Part shown: in pieces, positions 33,620 to 41,835 of the stretch
Numbering within the stretch: position 1 is the first letter of the stretch
How the letters are laid out: every line of letters begins with the position of its first letter
Origin: JBGTSJ01 sp041940305
GTDB taxonomy: Bacteria; Planctomycetota; Planctomycetia; Planctomycetales; Planctomycetaceae
Length of the DNA stretch: 64,000 nucleotides
Assembly (NCBI GenBank): GCA_041940305.1
Contig: JBGTSJ010000003.1
Span: 248,001-312,000, forward strand
Reading direction: 5' to 3'
The notes under the pieces: model-generated
Told to the model about the DNA's origin: nothing
What the model saw: the letters and a program-made list of their open reading frames with translations, nothing else
The model's database searches: none
Made by a program: the position numbers and the translations under genes

Positions 33620-35107
33620 ATGCCGTTCCTGCTCGCCGACATCCTCGACCCCGCGCTGCTGGCCGCCGCCGCCCCGTCGGCGTTCGAGCGATTGATGCGC
33701 GTGCTGACGCTGCAGGATCCGAACACGCGGACCGTCCTGCTGGGGACGTCGCTGCTGGGCGCAATGGCGGGTGTCGTGGGGGTCTTCATGCTGCTGCGAC
33801 GCCGGGCGCTGATCGGCGACGTGGTGGGTCATGCGGCGCTGCCGGGGATCGCCGGCGGATTTCTGATCGCCGTCATCCTCAGTCCCGGTTCGGCCCGCAG
33901 CCTGCCGGTGCTGCTGAGCGGCGCGTTCATCGCCGGGGTGCTGGGGGCATTGTGCGTGATGCTGGTGGACCGGTACTCCCGCGTGAAGTCGGACGCGGCC
34001 CTCGCCATCGTCCTCAGCGCCTTTTACGGCGGAGGCGTGGTGCTGTTCAGCGTGGTGCAGCGCGTTCCCACCGGCGCCGCGGCCGGTCTGCAGACGTACC
34101 TCAATGGCAAGACGGCCTCTTTGCTCGCTGCCGATGTGCAACTGTTCGCCGCCGCCGCCACGATCATCCTCGTCCTCACGCTGCTGTTCTTCAAGGAGTT
34201 CACGCTGCTCTGCTTCGACAACGGATACGCCGCGGCGAGCGGGTGGCCGGTGTTTCTGCTGGACGCGGTGCTGATCACGCTTGTGGCGGCCGTCACCATC
34301 ATTGGGATGCAGAGCGTCGGACTGCTGCTGGTGGTCGCGACGCTCATCACCCCGGCGGCCGCGGCCCGTTTCTGGACCGACGACATCCGCCGCCTGACAT
34401 TGCTCTCGGCGGCGCTGGGTGGCCTGAGTGCGGTCGTTGGAATCGCTTTGAGTGCCGCGATCCCCCGCGTCGCCGCGGGCGCGACGATCGTGCTTGTCGC
34501 GGGCGTGCTGTTCGCCATCAGTCTGGCGTTCGGCACGCGCCGCGGTGCGGTATGGCGCTGGCTGGAGCACGTTCGACTAGAGCGACGCATCGCCCGCGAC
34601 GACCTGCTGCGGGCTGCGTTCGAGGTTGCGGAGGATCGCGCTGGGGGCGAACCGGAAGATGCCCGGCTGATGTCGGCCGATATTCCCATCGACCAGATCG
34701 CCCCCGCCCGCGCCTGGAGCGCCGGCGACCGTCGGCGGCTGCTGAACTGGGCGACATCGCGCGATTTGCTACAGGCGACGAACGGCAGCGTGCGGCTCAC
34801 GGAGCAGGGACTGGCCGAAGCCCGGCGGCTGGTCCGCAATCACAGGCTGTGGGAGCTGTACCTGATGCGCTACGCCGACGTCGCGGCCAGTCACGTCGAT
34901 CACACGGCCGATCTGATCGAGCACGTCATCGATCCGGGCGTCATCAGGGAGCTCGAGCGCACACTGCACACGCAACATGAGCCGGACGTGCCTGCGAGTC
35001 CGCATCCGATTGGGGACCAGGAGTCAAGGATTCAAGGAGTCGGGGATTCAAGGGATCAGAACGAAGCTGCCGTCCCTGCTCCATCGACCATCGACCATCG
35101 ACCATAG
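33620..35107 (+). CDS. Metal ABC transporter permease fused to a DtxR/MntR-like domain (1)
   Basis: 495 residues. Residues 1 to about 300 form an ABC-3 family permease with 8-9 helices (SLLGAMAGVVGVFMLLRRRALIGDVVGHAALPG, VGLLLVVATLITPAAAA). From about 315 the protein continues as a DtxR/MntR-type metalloregulator: winged-helix segment WSAGDRRRLLNWATSRDLL...VRLTEQGLAEARRLV, then dimer/metal domain RNHRLWELYLMRY and ADLIEHVI. By alignment with B. subtilis MntR (His77, Glu99, Glu102, His103), this copy has His, Asp, Glu and His. The last 30 residues (DQESRIQGVGDSRDQ... STIDHRP) come from a tandem-repeat tract and are probably not part of the domain. It precedes the second permease by seven bases. 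Confidence 0.9.
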   Translation: MPFLLADILDPALLAAAAPSAFERLMRVLTLQDPNTRTVLLGTSLLGAMAGVVGVFMLLRRRALIGDVVGHAALPGIAGGFLIAVILSPGSARSLPVLLSGAFIAGVLGALCVMLVDRYSRVKSDAALAIVLSAFYGGGVVLFSVVQRVPTGAAAGLQTYLNGKTASLLAADVQLFAAAATIILVLTLLFFKEFTLLCFDNGYAAASGWPVFLLDAVLITLVAAVTIIGMQSVGLLLVVATLITPAAAARFWTDDIRRLTLLSAALGGLSAVVGIALSAAIPRVAAGATIVLVAGVLFAISLAFGTRRGAVWRWLEHVRLERRIARDDLLRAAFEVAEDRAGGEPEDARLMSADIPIDQIAPARAWSAGDRRRLLNWATSRDLLQATNGSVRLTEQGLAEARRLVRNHRLWELYLMRYADVAASHVDHTADLIEHVIDPGVIRELERTLHTQHEPDVPASPHPIGDQESRIQGVGDSRDQNEAAVPAPSTIDHRP

Positions 35108-35110
35108 ACC
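35081..35110 (+). repeat. Heptamer tandem repeat at the end of permease 1
   Basis: Four tandem units of CCATCGA/CCATAGA occupy 35081-35108, followed by CC. The fourth unit's TAG supplies the stop codon of the first permease. Just upstream, 35025-35063 repeats GGATTCAAGG/GGAGTC phrases. Confidence 0.75.
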
Positions 35111-35114
35111 AGCC

Positions 35115-36494
35115 GTGACCTATTTCGCCGACCATGCTGCCGACATCAAGATCGCCGCGACTGCCGCGGTGGCGGCGATGTCGTGCGCGCTGCCCGGCGT
35201 GTGGCTGCTGCTGCGCAGACAGAGCATGATGGGGGACGCGCTCAGCCATACGGCGCTGCCAGGCACGGTGATCGCCTTTCTGACAGCGCACTGGCTCTCG
35301 GAAGCGGGCTGGCTGGGACCGCTCGGCGCCGGAGGCGCTTTGCACCTTGCCATGTTCATCGGTGCGGTGGCGATCGGGCTGCTCACCTCGCTCCTGACGG
35401 AACTGGTCCAGAAGCTGGGGGGCGTCGAGAGCGGCGCGGCGCTGGGGGTGGTCTTCACCTGGTTTTTTGCGCTCGGCCTGTTCCTGATGCGGCTGCTGGC
35501 CGACTCGGTGCACATCGATCCCGATTGCGTCCTGTTCGGACTGCTGGAGACCGTCATCTGGGAGGAGGGCATCCCGCGCGCCATCCAGGTCAACGGCACG
35601 GCCCTGCTGCTGAATCTGGCCCTGATGCTGGTGTTCTATAAGGAACTGAAGCTGGCCGCGTTCGATCCTGCGCTCGCGACAACGCTTGGCGTCAACGCCC
35701 ACATCATGCATTACTGCCTGATGGCCGCAACGGCGGTGACCGTCGTGGCGGCGTTCGAGTCCGTCGGCAGCATTCTCGTCGTGGGATTGCTGATCACGCC
35801 CGCCGCCACCGCGTATCTCCTCACTCACCGCCTGCGGACGATGATCCTGCTGAGTCTGGTGCTGGCGGCGATCAGCGGCGTCGCGGGCCACATCATCGCC
35901 CGCACGCTGCCGTCCCGCGTGTTGCCGTCGCTGGGGTTCCCGGAAGTGGAAGACGTCCTCACGAGCGGGATGGTGCCGGTGGTCGCCGCGTTCCTGTTCG
36001 TCTTCGCGTGGCTGTTTTCTCCGCGGCAGGGCGTGGCCGCCACGCTGGCGGGACAGGCGAAACTCGCCATCCGCATTGCCGGCGATGACCTGCTCGGACT
36101 GCTCTACCGTATGGAGGAGCGCGACCTGGACGCATCGACGTCGCTGGCGCCGACGCTTGTCGCCCAGCGCCTGGGCCTGGGGCGCTGGCTCCGCGTTCTC
36201 ACGGTCCGGCGGCTGAAGCGCAAGCAATTGCTCGTCGAGACAAAGGCGGGGTACGAACTCACGCCGCGCGGTCGCGAATCGGCCCAGAAGCTCGTGCGCG
36301 CGCACCGCCTGTGGGAGGCGTATCTGCAGAAGCACTTCGCCCTCCCCGAGGACCATCTTCACGCCCCGGCCCACCGCGTCGAGCACTTCATTGATCGGCA
36401 GATCGAGACCGAACTCACCAGCGAGCTCGAATCGCCTGACGTCGATCCCCACGGCCGCGCCATTCCGGCTTCCGATGCGTCGACGTCGCCGTGA
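35115..36494 (+). CDS. Metal ABC transporter permease fused to a DtxR/MntR-like domain (2)
   Basis: 459 residues from the GTG at 35115, chosen because the first permease stops seven bases before and the ABC-3 domain begins at once. An in-frame ATG at 34977 would read through the repeat tract. Residues 1 to about 300 are the permease (LPGVWLLLRRQSMMGDALSHTALPG, VGSILVVGLLITPAATAYL). About 320-459 is a complete DtxR-like module: DDLLGLLYRMEE, helix-turn-helix TLVAQRLGLGRWLRVLTVRRL, wing LLVETKAGYELTPRG, RAHRLWEAYLQ, RVEHFI, and DVDPHGRAIPAS, matching the PHGxPIP tail of DtxR/MntR. Aligned with MntR, the Glu99 position is His. It is unusual that both permeases carry this fusion. Confidence 0.9.
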   Translation: MTYFADHAADIKIAATAAVAAMSCALPGVWLLLRRQSMMGDALSHTALPGTVIAFLTAHWLSEAGWLGPLGAGGALHLAMFIGAVAIGLLTSLLTELVQKLGGVESGAALGVVFTWFFALGLFLMRLLADSVHIDPDCVLFGLLETVIWEEGIPRAIQVNGTALLLNLALMLVFYKELKLAAFDPALATTLGVNAHIMHYCLMAATAVTVVAAFESVGSILVVGLLITPAATAYLLTHRLRTMILLSLVLAAISGVAGHIIARTLPSRVLPSLGFPEVEDVLTSGMVPVVAAFLFVFAWLFSPRQGVAATLAGQAKLAIRIAGDDLLGLLYRMEERDLDASTSLAPTLVAQRLGLGRWLRVLTVRRLKRKQLLVETKAGYELTPRGRESAQKLVRAHRLWEAYLQKHFALPEDHLHAPAHRVEHFIDRQIETELTSELESPDVDPHGRAIPASDASTSP

Positions 36495-36638
36495 CATCGT
36501 CGATCCTGCTTTACCAATCCCGCGGACGGCCGCTGCTCCGGATGGGGATCTTCACCAGGCCCAGCGAATTCTGCTAAGAGACCGGCCCGGGGGACGTGAT
36601 CAGAGCGGGTAATCCTGCGTTCATTCTTGGACGATGAC

Positions 36639-37397
36639 ATGCACCGACTTGCACACACGACGACCCGAGCCGCCGCTTTTTTGGTGATGGTTATCATTGG
36701 ACTCGGCTCTGGTCGCGTCCACGGGGCCGGAGGGACGAGCCAGGTTGCGACCGTCGGACAGCCGGTGCACGAACAGTCACATTGGCCCGAAGGGACCAGG
36801 GAGTTCCTCGAACTCCCGGAGCGGAAGGATGGCTGGAACGGCTGGTTCAGTGAGTGGCCGAGCGATGTGTGTCATTACGAGCTTCACGCAGCCGATTCGG
36901 AGCAGCTCAACAAGGTCATCGCCGCCTTCGGTCGAATCGAGTCCGACAATCTGCAGATTCGACTCTCTCCCATGTCGGAGCCGCGCGGACTCGATTGGGT
37001 GCTGTCGTTACCGGAAGGCAACGGAACGCCGGCGCTGTTTTCGATTGGCAATCAGCAGCAGATCAACGACTGGTACCAACGGCTTCCCGGTGGAAAGTTC
37101 GGCGTGATGCAATTCGAAGAGACGCCGGTGGCGGTCCCGCCGACGCTGACGATCTTCGTTGGGAATGACGTCGTCGACCTGGCGGACCTGCAGATCCCGG
37201 ATCACATTGCCGTATCGGCTGGATATGTCCCGACAATCTTCTGGGAATGGCACCGGACGAATCGGCCTCAACGGCCGCCCGCTGCCGAGAGCGAACCGAC
37301 CCCGCCGGAGATTCAGGCCGCGGCCGACGCAATCTCGTCGTTCCTCAAGCAGCGACAGGCCGCCGCCGATGCAAAGGCCGGCTCCGACGATGAATAG
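36639..37397 (+). CDS. Exported protein of unknown function
   Basis: 252 residues with a signal peptide (AAAFLVMVIIGLGSGRVHGAG) and no domain I recognise. The body (about 30-215) is mixed alpha/beta and mentions WNGWFSEWPSDVCHYELHA, then AFGRIESDNLQIRLSP and VPPTLTIFVGNDVVDLADL. The C-terminal 35 residues are Pro then Ala/Gln-rich. It starts at ATG 36639, inside a slightly longer frame opened by TTG. It is 144 bases after the metal permease gene on the same strand, and convergent with the MFS gene. A role in metal uptake is not indicated by its sequence. Confidence 0.7.
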   Translation: MHRLAHTTTRAAAFLVMVIIGLGSGRVHGAGGTSQVATVGQPVHEQSHWPEGTREFLELPERKDGWNGWFSEWPSDVCHYELHAADSEQLNKVIAAFGRIESDNLQIRLSPMSEPRGLDWVLSLPEGNGTPALFSIGNQQQINDWYQRLPGGKFGVMQFEETPVAVPPTLTIFVGNDVVDLADLQIPDHIAVSAGYVPTIFWEWHRTNRPQRPPAAESEPTPPEIQAAADAISSFLKQRQAAADAKAGSDDE

Positions 37398-37424
37398 TGA
37401 CCGCAAGCAGTCGGCCGCGCCGAT

Positions 37425-38705
37425 TCACAGCGTTGATACGGCAGTGGGGTGCACTTCATCGTCGCGGGCGCTCCGCATCCACCACAGCAGCGGCAGCGCC
37501 AGCAGCGAGGCGCCGCACATCGCCAGAAACGCTGTGCTGTAGCTGCTCGCGGCGATGATCTGCCCGACCGCCAGGCTCGACCAGGACTCGCAGCCGTTCG
37601 TGGCTCCCATGAAGGCGCTGAACTGTGTCGCGGCAATGCCTCGGCGCGTCAGGTCCATAAAGAGCGCGTAGGAAGCCGCCGTAAACACCCCGATTCCAAA
37701 CGCCGTGGCGGCCAGCAGCGTCAACAGGTGCGCGCCGCGCTCTCCTTCCCACATCCAGTCGGCCCCGGCCAGCATGGCAATCGGCAGCACGAACGACAGC
37801 AGCGAGAGCGCGACGCAAAGCCGGCGGGAGATGCGGTCAGCGAGCCACCCGCCGGAGAGCGCCCCCAGCACCATCAGCCCGATCATTGGAAGCATGGTGA
37901 ACAGTCCGATCTCCTCCTTCGAATAGCCGCGATCCACGAGAAACGGCCCGAGGACGACTTCCAGCGACTTGAACGCCGCGCCGCCGAGGAATGCGAACAG
38001 CAGTCCCTGCCAGGTGCTCAGCGCGGCGGCCGCGCGCACGAATTCGCGCCACACCTCAATCGCCCGTTCCCGCAACGGTTGTTCGAGTCCGGCGGCCGGC
38101 GGACGGGAGCCGGCGAGGAGCAGCATGGAGCCGGCAATTGTCGCAATCAGCAGTCCGGTGACCGCCTGATTCCCGATGCGGGCCGCCATCAGCAGCGCGC
38201 CGCCGCCGAACATCGCGCGGCCCAGCAGCATCCCGGTCTGCATCCAGCCGTTGAGCCGGCCGCGCTCCGCGAGATCGGTCACCGAGATGCACAGCGCATC
38301 AATCGCCACGTCCTGCGTGGCGGCCGCCAGCGCGTGGACGAGCAGCAGGCTCACGATCGTGCTGAAGTCCGCCCGCAGGTCCAGCCAGAACAGCGGGACC
38401 ATGGCGCCGGCCATTACGCACTGGGCGGAGATGATCCACTGCTTGAGCGTCCACCGTGACCCGCGGAGCACGTCGACCAGCGGCGCCCAGGCGAACTTGA
38501 ACGTCCACGGCACGACGAGCAGCGCCGTAAACGCGGTGATCCGCTCGATGGGAACGTCGGCGACTCGCAACCACGTCGGCAGCGCCAGCCAGAGGAAGCC
38601 GATCGGTGCTCCTTCGCTCAGGTACAGGGCGGCGAACAGGACTCGTCGCCGGAGAGGAGTCGCCAGAAAGTCCATGACAGAGGCCGCATCGGCGCGCGGA
38701 CCCAT
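37425..38705 (-). CDS. MFS transporter, AmpG-like
   Basis: Inner-membrane major facilitator of 426 residues with about 12 hydrophobic helices. FAALYLSEGAPIGFLWLALPTWLRVADVPIERI near the N-terminus resembles AmpG-type permeases, which import muropeptide fragments during cell-wall recycling, and the Asp in QDVAIDALCISVTD is conserved in that group. GGWLADRISRRLC marks the second half. It is therefore a candidate for peptidoglycan fragment uptake, of interest since planctomycetes have an unusual wall. Related families transport other solutes, so the substrate is unproven. No other recycling genes flank it. Confidence 0.78.
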   Translation of the reverse strand: MGPRADAASVMDFLATPLRRRVLFAALYLSEGAPIGFLWLALPTWLRVADVPIERITAFTALLVVPWTFKFAWAPLVDVLRGSRWTLKQWIISAQCVMAGAMVPLFWLDLRADFSTIVSLLLVHALAAATQDVAIDALCISVTDLAERGRLNGWMQTGMLLGRAMFGGGALLMAARIGNQAVTGLLIATIAGSMLLLAGSRPPAAGLEQPLRERAIEVWREFVRAAAALSTWQGLLFAFLGGAAFKSLEVVLGPFLVDRGYSKEEIGLFTMLPMIGLMVLGALSGGWLADRISRRLCVALSLLSFVLPIAMLAGADWMWEGERGAHLLTLLAATAFGIGVFTAASYALFMDLTRRGIAATQFSAFMGATNGCESWSSLAVGQIIAASSYSTAFLAMCGASLLALPLLWWMRSARDDEVHPTAVSTL

Positions 38706-38790
38706 GTATCAGGCTTCGCGCTGGTCAATTACAATGGTGGATGTTGAGTCTTTTCGAAACCTGAAGCCGCTGCAACCGGAATCGTGCACC

Positions 38791-40365
38791 ATGAAGGACG
38801 CACCTCAAGGACCGATCGATCTCACCCAGCATGAGTGGGCCATCCGCGTGCGGCCCCTCACGTCGGCGGACTATGACGAACTCGTGCAGATGCAGCTCCG
38901 CTGTTTCCCCGGCATGGTCCCCTGGAGCCGCGAGCAAATCGAAAGTCAGCTGCGCGTTTTCCCCGAAGGACAACTGTGCGTGGAGGTGGACGGCAAGCTG
39001 GCGGCCTCCAGCAGCTCGCTGATTCTCAAGGCGTCGGCCGGGCTGGAGTGGCATAACTGGAAAGCCGTTTCGGATTCCGGCTATATCCGCAACCACGACC
39101 AGCGCGGCGACACGCTGTACGGGATCGAGATCATGGTCGATCCCGAGTTCCGCGGGATGAAGCTGGCCCGTCGTCTGTACGAAGCCCGCAAGGACCTCTG
39201 CCGGCAGCGGAACCTGGCGCGCATGATCATCGGCGGCCGCATTCCCGGCTATAAGCCCCACTCCGAAGAGATGTCGGCCCGCGAATACGTCGAGCGGGTG
39301 TCGGAGAAGGCGATCTACGACCCGGTGCTCACGCCGCAGCTCTCCAACGGCTTCGCGCTCCGCGGCCTCATCCCCAACTACATGCCGTCTGACGAGGCCT
39401 CCTGTGGATACGCGACGTTCTGCGAGTGGCTGAACCTCGACTATCAGCCGAGCAAGCATCGCCGCTTCCGCTACGTGCACGATCTCATCCGGCTGTGCGT
39501 CGTGCAGTACCAGATGCGGACCATCCACAGCTTCGACGAATTCGCCAAGCAGTGCGAATACTTCATCGACGTCGCGTCGGATTACAAGGGGGACTTCGTC
39601 CTCTTCCCCGAACTGTTCACCACGCAGCTGCTTTCGTGCGTCGAGGCGACGCGACCGGGACTGGCGGCCCGCCAGCTCGCCGAGTACACGCCGCAGTACC
39701 TGGACCTCTTTGCCGACCTGGCGGTGCGCTACAACGTCAACATCGTCGGCGGATCGCAGTTCTCGGTTGAGGACGACACGCTCTACAACATCTCGTACCT
39801 CTTCGGCCGCGATGGGGCGATCGGCAAGCAGTACAAGCTGCACATTACTCCCAGCGAACGCCGCTGGTGGGGCGTCACGCCCGGGAACCGTGTTGAAGTA
39901 TTCGAGACCGACTGCGGGAAGGTCGCCATCCAGATCTGCTACGACATCGAATTCCCCGAGACGACCCGCATTGCCGCCCAGAAAGGGGCCCAGATCATCT
40001 TTGTCCCCTTCAACACCGACACACGTCACGGCTACCTGCGCGTCCGGCACTGCTCCATGGCCCGCTGCGTGGAGAACCACCTCTACGTGGCAATCTCCGG
40101 CTGCACCGGGAATCTGCCGTTCGTGGAGAATGCGGACATCCATTACGCCCAGTCCGGTATCTACACACCGGCCGACATCGAGTTCGCCCGCGATGCTGTC
40201 GCCGCGGAATGCAATCCGAACGTCGAGACCATGATCATCCACGACCTCGACATCGACCTCCTCGCCCACCACCGGCAGGCGGGCTCCGTCCAGAACTGGA
40301 ACGATCGCCGCACCGACCTGTACCGCGTGCAATTTCAGGAAAACGGCGAAGCATTCGACGTGTAG
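38791..40365 (+). CDS. Bifunctional GNAT acetyltransferase / carbon-nitrogen hydrolase (nitrilase superfamily)
   Basis: 524 residues with two enzymatic domains. Residues about 17-215 are GNAT (IRVRPLTSADYDELVQMQLRCFPG, GIEIMVDPEFRGMKLARRLYEARK). About 232-510 is a nitrilase-superfamily amidohydrolase with its Glu274 (FPELF), Lys349 (YKLHIT) and Cys383 (QICYDIEFPE) triad complete. Fused acetyltransferase-nitrilase proteins are a known branch of the superfamily, widespread in bacteria, whose substrates are mostly unknown. I start at ATG 38791, just before the domain; an upstream in-frame ATG (MVDVESF...) would add about 19 residues. It is divergent from the MFS gene. Confidence 0.9.
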   Translation: MKDAPQGPIDLTQHEWAIRVRPLTSADYDELVQMQLRCFPGMVPWSREQIESQLRVFPEGQLCVEVDGKLAASSSSLILKASAGLEWHNWKAVSDSGYIRNHDQRGDTLYGIEIMVDPEFRGMKLARRLYEARKDLCRQRNLARMIIGGRIPGYKPHSEEMSAREYVERVSEKAIYDPVLTPQLSNGFALRGLIPNYMPSDEASCGYATFCEWLNLDYQPSKHRRFRYVHDLIRLCVVQYQMRTIHSFDEFAKQCEYFIDVASDYKGDFVLFPELFTTQLLSCVEATRPGLAARQLAEYTPQYLDLFADLAVRYNVNIVGGSQFSVEDDTLYNISYLFGRDGAIGKQYKLHITPSERRWWGVTPGNRVEVFETDCGKVAIQICYDIEFPETTRIAAQKGAQIIFVPFNTDTRHGYLRVRHCSMARCVENHLYVAISGCTGNLPFVENADIHYAQSGIYTPADIEFARDAVAAECNPNVETMIIHDLDIDLLAHHRQAGSVQNWNDRRTDLYRVQFQENGEAFDV

Positions 40366-40400
40366 GTTCTTGGAGACGACGGCGAACAACGCCCTCGGTC

Positions 40401-40434
40401 GTCGCAGGCACAGTCCGTTGTGCCGTCCGCTGGG
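40401..40434 (+). repeat. Dispersed palindromic repeat, copy 4
   Basis: GTCGCAGGCACA-GTCCGT-TGTGCCGTCCGCTGGG. Homology with copy 5 continues for about 25 more bases (ACACGGCGAACTCCGG). Confidence 0.85.
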
Positions 40435-40567
40435 CTGCGGACAAAACACGGCGAACTCCGGCACCACGCTTGCCTCCACCGCACAAGCCGGCTCCTCTCA
40501 ACCTCTGATCGCCGGCGGCACGCCGGCAATTGATGGAGACCCACGGCAGTCCTAAGATGGGCGGCGA

Positions 40568-40930
40568 ATGGACCGCTCCCTCTCTCGTCGCAACTCTCCA
40601 GCCCCGATCGTGGACAAAGACTCGCTCCAATCCGAAAGCTGCGCCGAGCAACTCAAGGCCCTCAGCGAGCCGATCCGCATCCGCATCGTCGATGCGCTGC
40701 GGCAGGGTCCGCTCGCCGTCAGCGACATCGCGAACCGGCTGGACGTCGAGGTCGTCACCGTGTCGCATCATCTGGGGATCCTCAAGCACGCCGACATCGT
40801 TCAGACGCGGCGCGAAGGAAGATTCATCTATTACAGTCTGCGTGCGAACGTCCTGCAGCGCGCCCGCGGAGCAAGATCGCCCGACTATCTCGACTTCGGC
40901 TGCTGCCGCCTGGAGCTTCCCAGGGAATGA
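40568..40930 (+). CDS. ArsR family transcriptional regulator
   Basis: Winged-helix metal- or stress-responsive repressor of 120 residues. The core is LKALSEPIRIRIVDALRQGPLAVSDIANRLDVEVVTVSHHLGIL with wing KHADIVQTRREGRFIYYSL. No ELCVC-type arsenic site is seen in helix 3. Instead the C-terminus has a Cys-Cys pair (LDFGCCRLELP), which could bind metal or sense thiols. It is flanked on both sides by copies of the palindromic repeat and has no adjacent transporter, so the target is unknown; it could act at the repeats, but nothing in the sequence proves it. Confidence 0.88.
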   Translation: MDRSLSRRNSPAPIVDKDSLQSESCAEQLKALSEPIRIRIVDALRQGPLAVSDIANRLDVEVVTVSHHLGILKHADIVQTRREGRFIYYSLRANVLQRARGARSPDYLDFGCCRLELPRE

Positions 40931-40950
40931 AGTAAGTCGGCCCGCATAAG

Positions 40951-40984
40951 AGTCGCAGGCACAGTCCTCTGTGCCGTCCGCTGG
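40951..40984 (+). repeat. Dispersed palindromic repeat, copy 5
   Basis: AGTCGCAGGCACAG-TCCT-CTGTGCCGTCCGCTGGG. A G/C pair extends the stem. It is in direct orientation to copy 4, about 550 bases away, with the arsR-like gene between. Confidence 0.85.
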
Positions 40985-41835
40985 GCTCACTGCAACACAC
41001 GGCGAACTCCGGAACGACCTGTGCCGTTCCACGCGGACTCGCTCCCGCACCGCGGGAAATCGCCAAACTCCCGTTTGGTTGACCCCCCCCGGCGGGATGA
41101 TAGGATGGCCCCCGTCAATCTTCGCGCCCCGTTGCGCGGCGATTGGCCTGACGTTAACAATTTCCACGGTCCTGTTGATTGCCTGACGGCGCTGCCGGCC
41201 CGGTGGAAGTGCTTGCGTTCGAGAGGCTGGGTTGGGTCACGACGGTTCCGACCGCAGCGGGCGCTGCCTGCATGGGCAGCAGCAGTCCGTTTCCCGGAGG
41301 GGACCTCGTCGGCCAAAAAGAGCTGTACCAGGTTCGTCCCCGTTTGATGGTCGTGGCATGAGCTGTCTGGACGCATTGATCGCGATGATCGTCCGCTGCC
41401 TGCTGGGCCGGTCCGCACTGGTTCCGGTGCGGATTCCCGGTTCGCCGGCAGCCGAACAGAGCGTGCGTTCCCTGAGCGTTTCGGCCTCGCCTCCCCTGTG
41501 GAGCGCGGTGCTGCACGCACTCCGGGGAACGGCGCCGCCCGGACCCTGGTGTCCGCGGGCGCGTGGCGGCGGGGGACGTTTTCTGCATTCCGGACCTCGC
41601 ATCCGGCGGTTCTGACCTTCTCTTGAGTGCGGTGCTTCCAGAGCGCAGTCGCGCGGAGGAACGGTCCTCCGACGCCGAACCTGCGTGTTCCGGCCTGAGG
41701 CTTCGTCGGGCGGCGTCGGCTCCTGCACAGAACAATCACTGTTCTGAGCGGGAGCTGACAGAGACAGCCCGGTGCCGAGGGGCGCCTGCACCGCGCTGAC
41801 GGGACCGGGATCGCCGCGCCTGGCGACGACCCGCA
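40985..41835. other. Long non-coding stretch upstream of rny
   Basis: About 850 bases with no convincing reading frame on either strand; the open frames present are Arg/Pro-rich shadows. Possible structure includes a perfect hairpin CAGAACA-ATCAC-TGTTCTG at 41728-41746, about 90 bases before the rny start, and several GC-rich stem-like segments (GCTGCCTGCATGGGCAGC near 41264-41281). I checked for RNase P RNA, tmRNA, 6S and SRP RNA landmarks and saw none. It may be a long 5' leader or an unrecognised small RNA. Confidence 0.45.

Noticed and set aside
33601..34980. A 459-codon + strand frame overlapping permease 1 in another frame
   Set aside because: Arg/Pro/Gly-rich with no membrane helices, unlike the hydrophobic permease frame.
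34944..36497. A 517-codon leftward frame over the second permease
   Set aside because: Low-complexity Arg/Gln/His product and complete overlap with the clear permease-DtxR fusion on the other strand.
38725..40479. A 584-codon leftward frame over the GNAT-nitrilase gene
   Set aside because: Shadow of a gene with intact catalytic triad; no motif in the antisense product.
40985..41835. RNase P RNA, tmRNA, SRP RNA or 6S RNA in the rny leader
   Set aside because: I looked for the RNase P GAGGAAAGTCCGG core and other class landmarks and did not find them; only generic hairpins are present.
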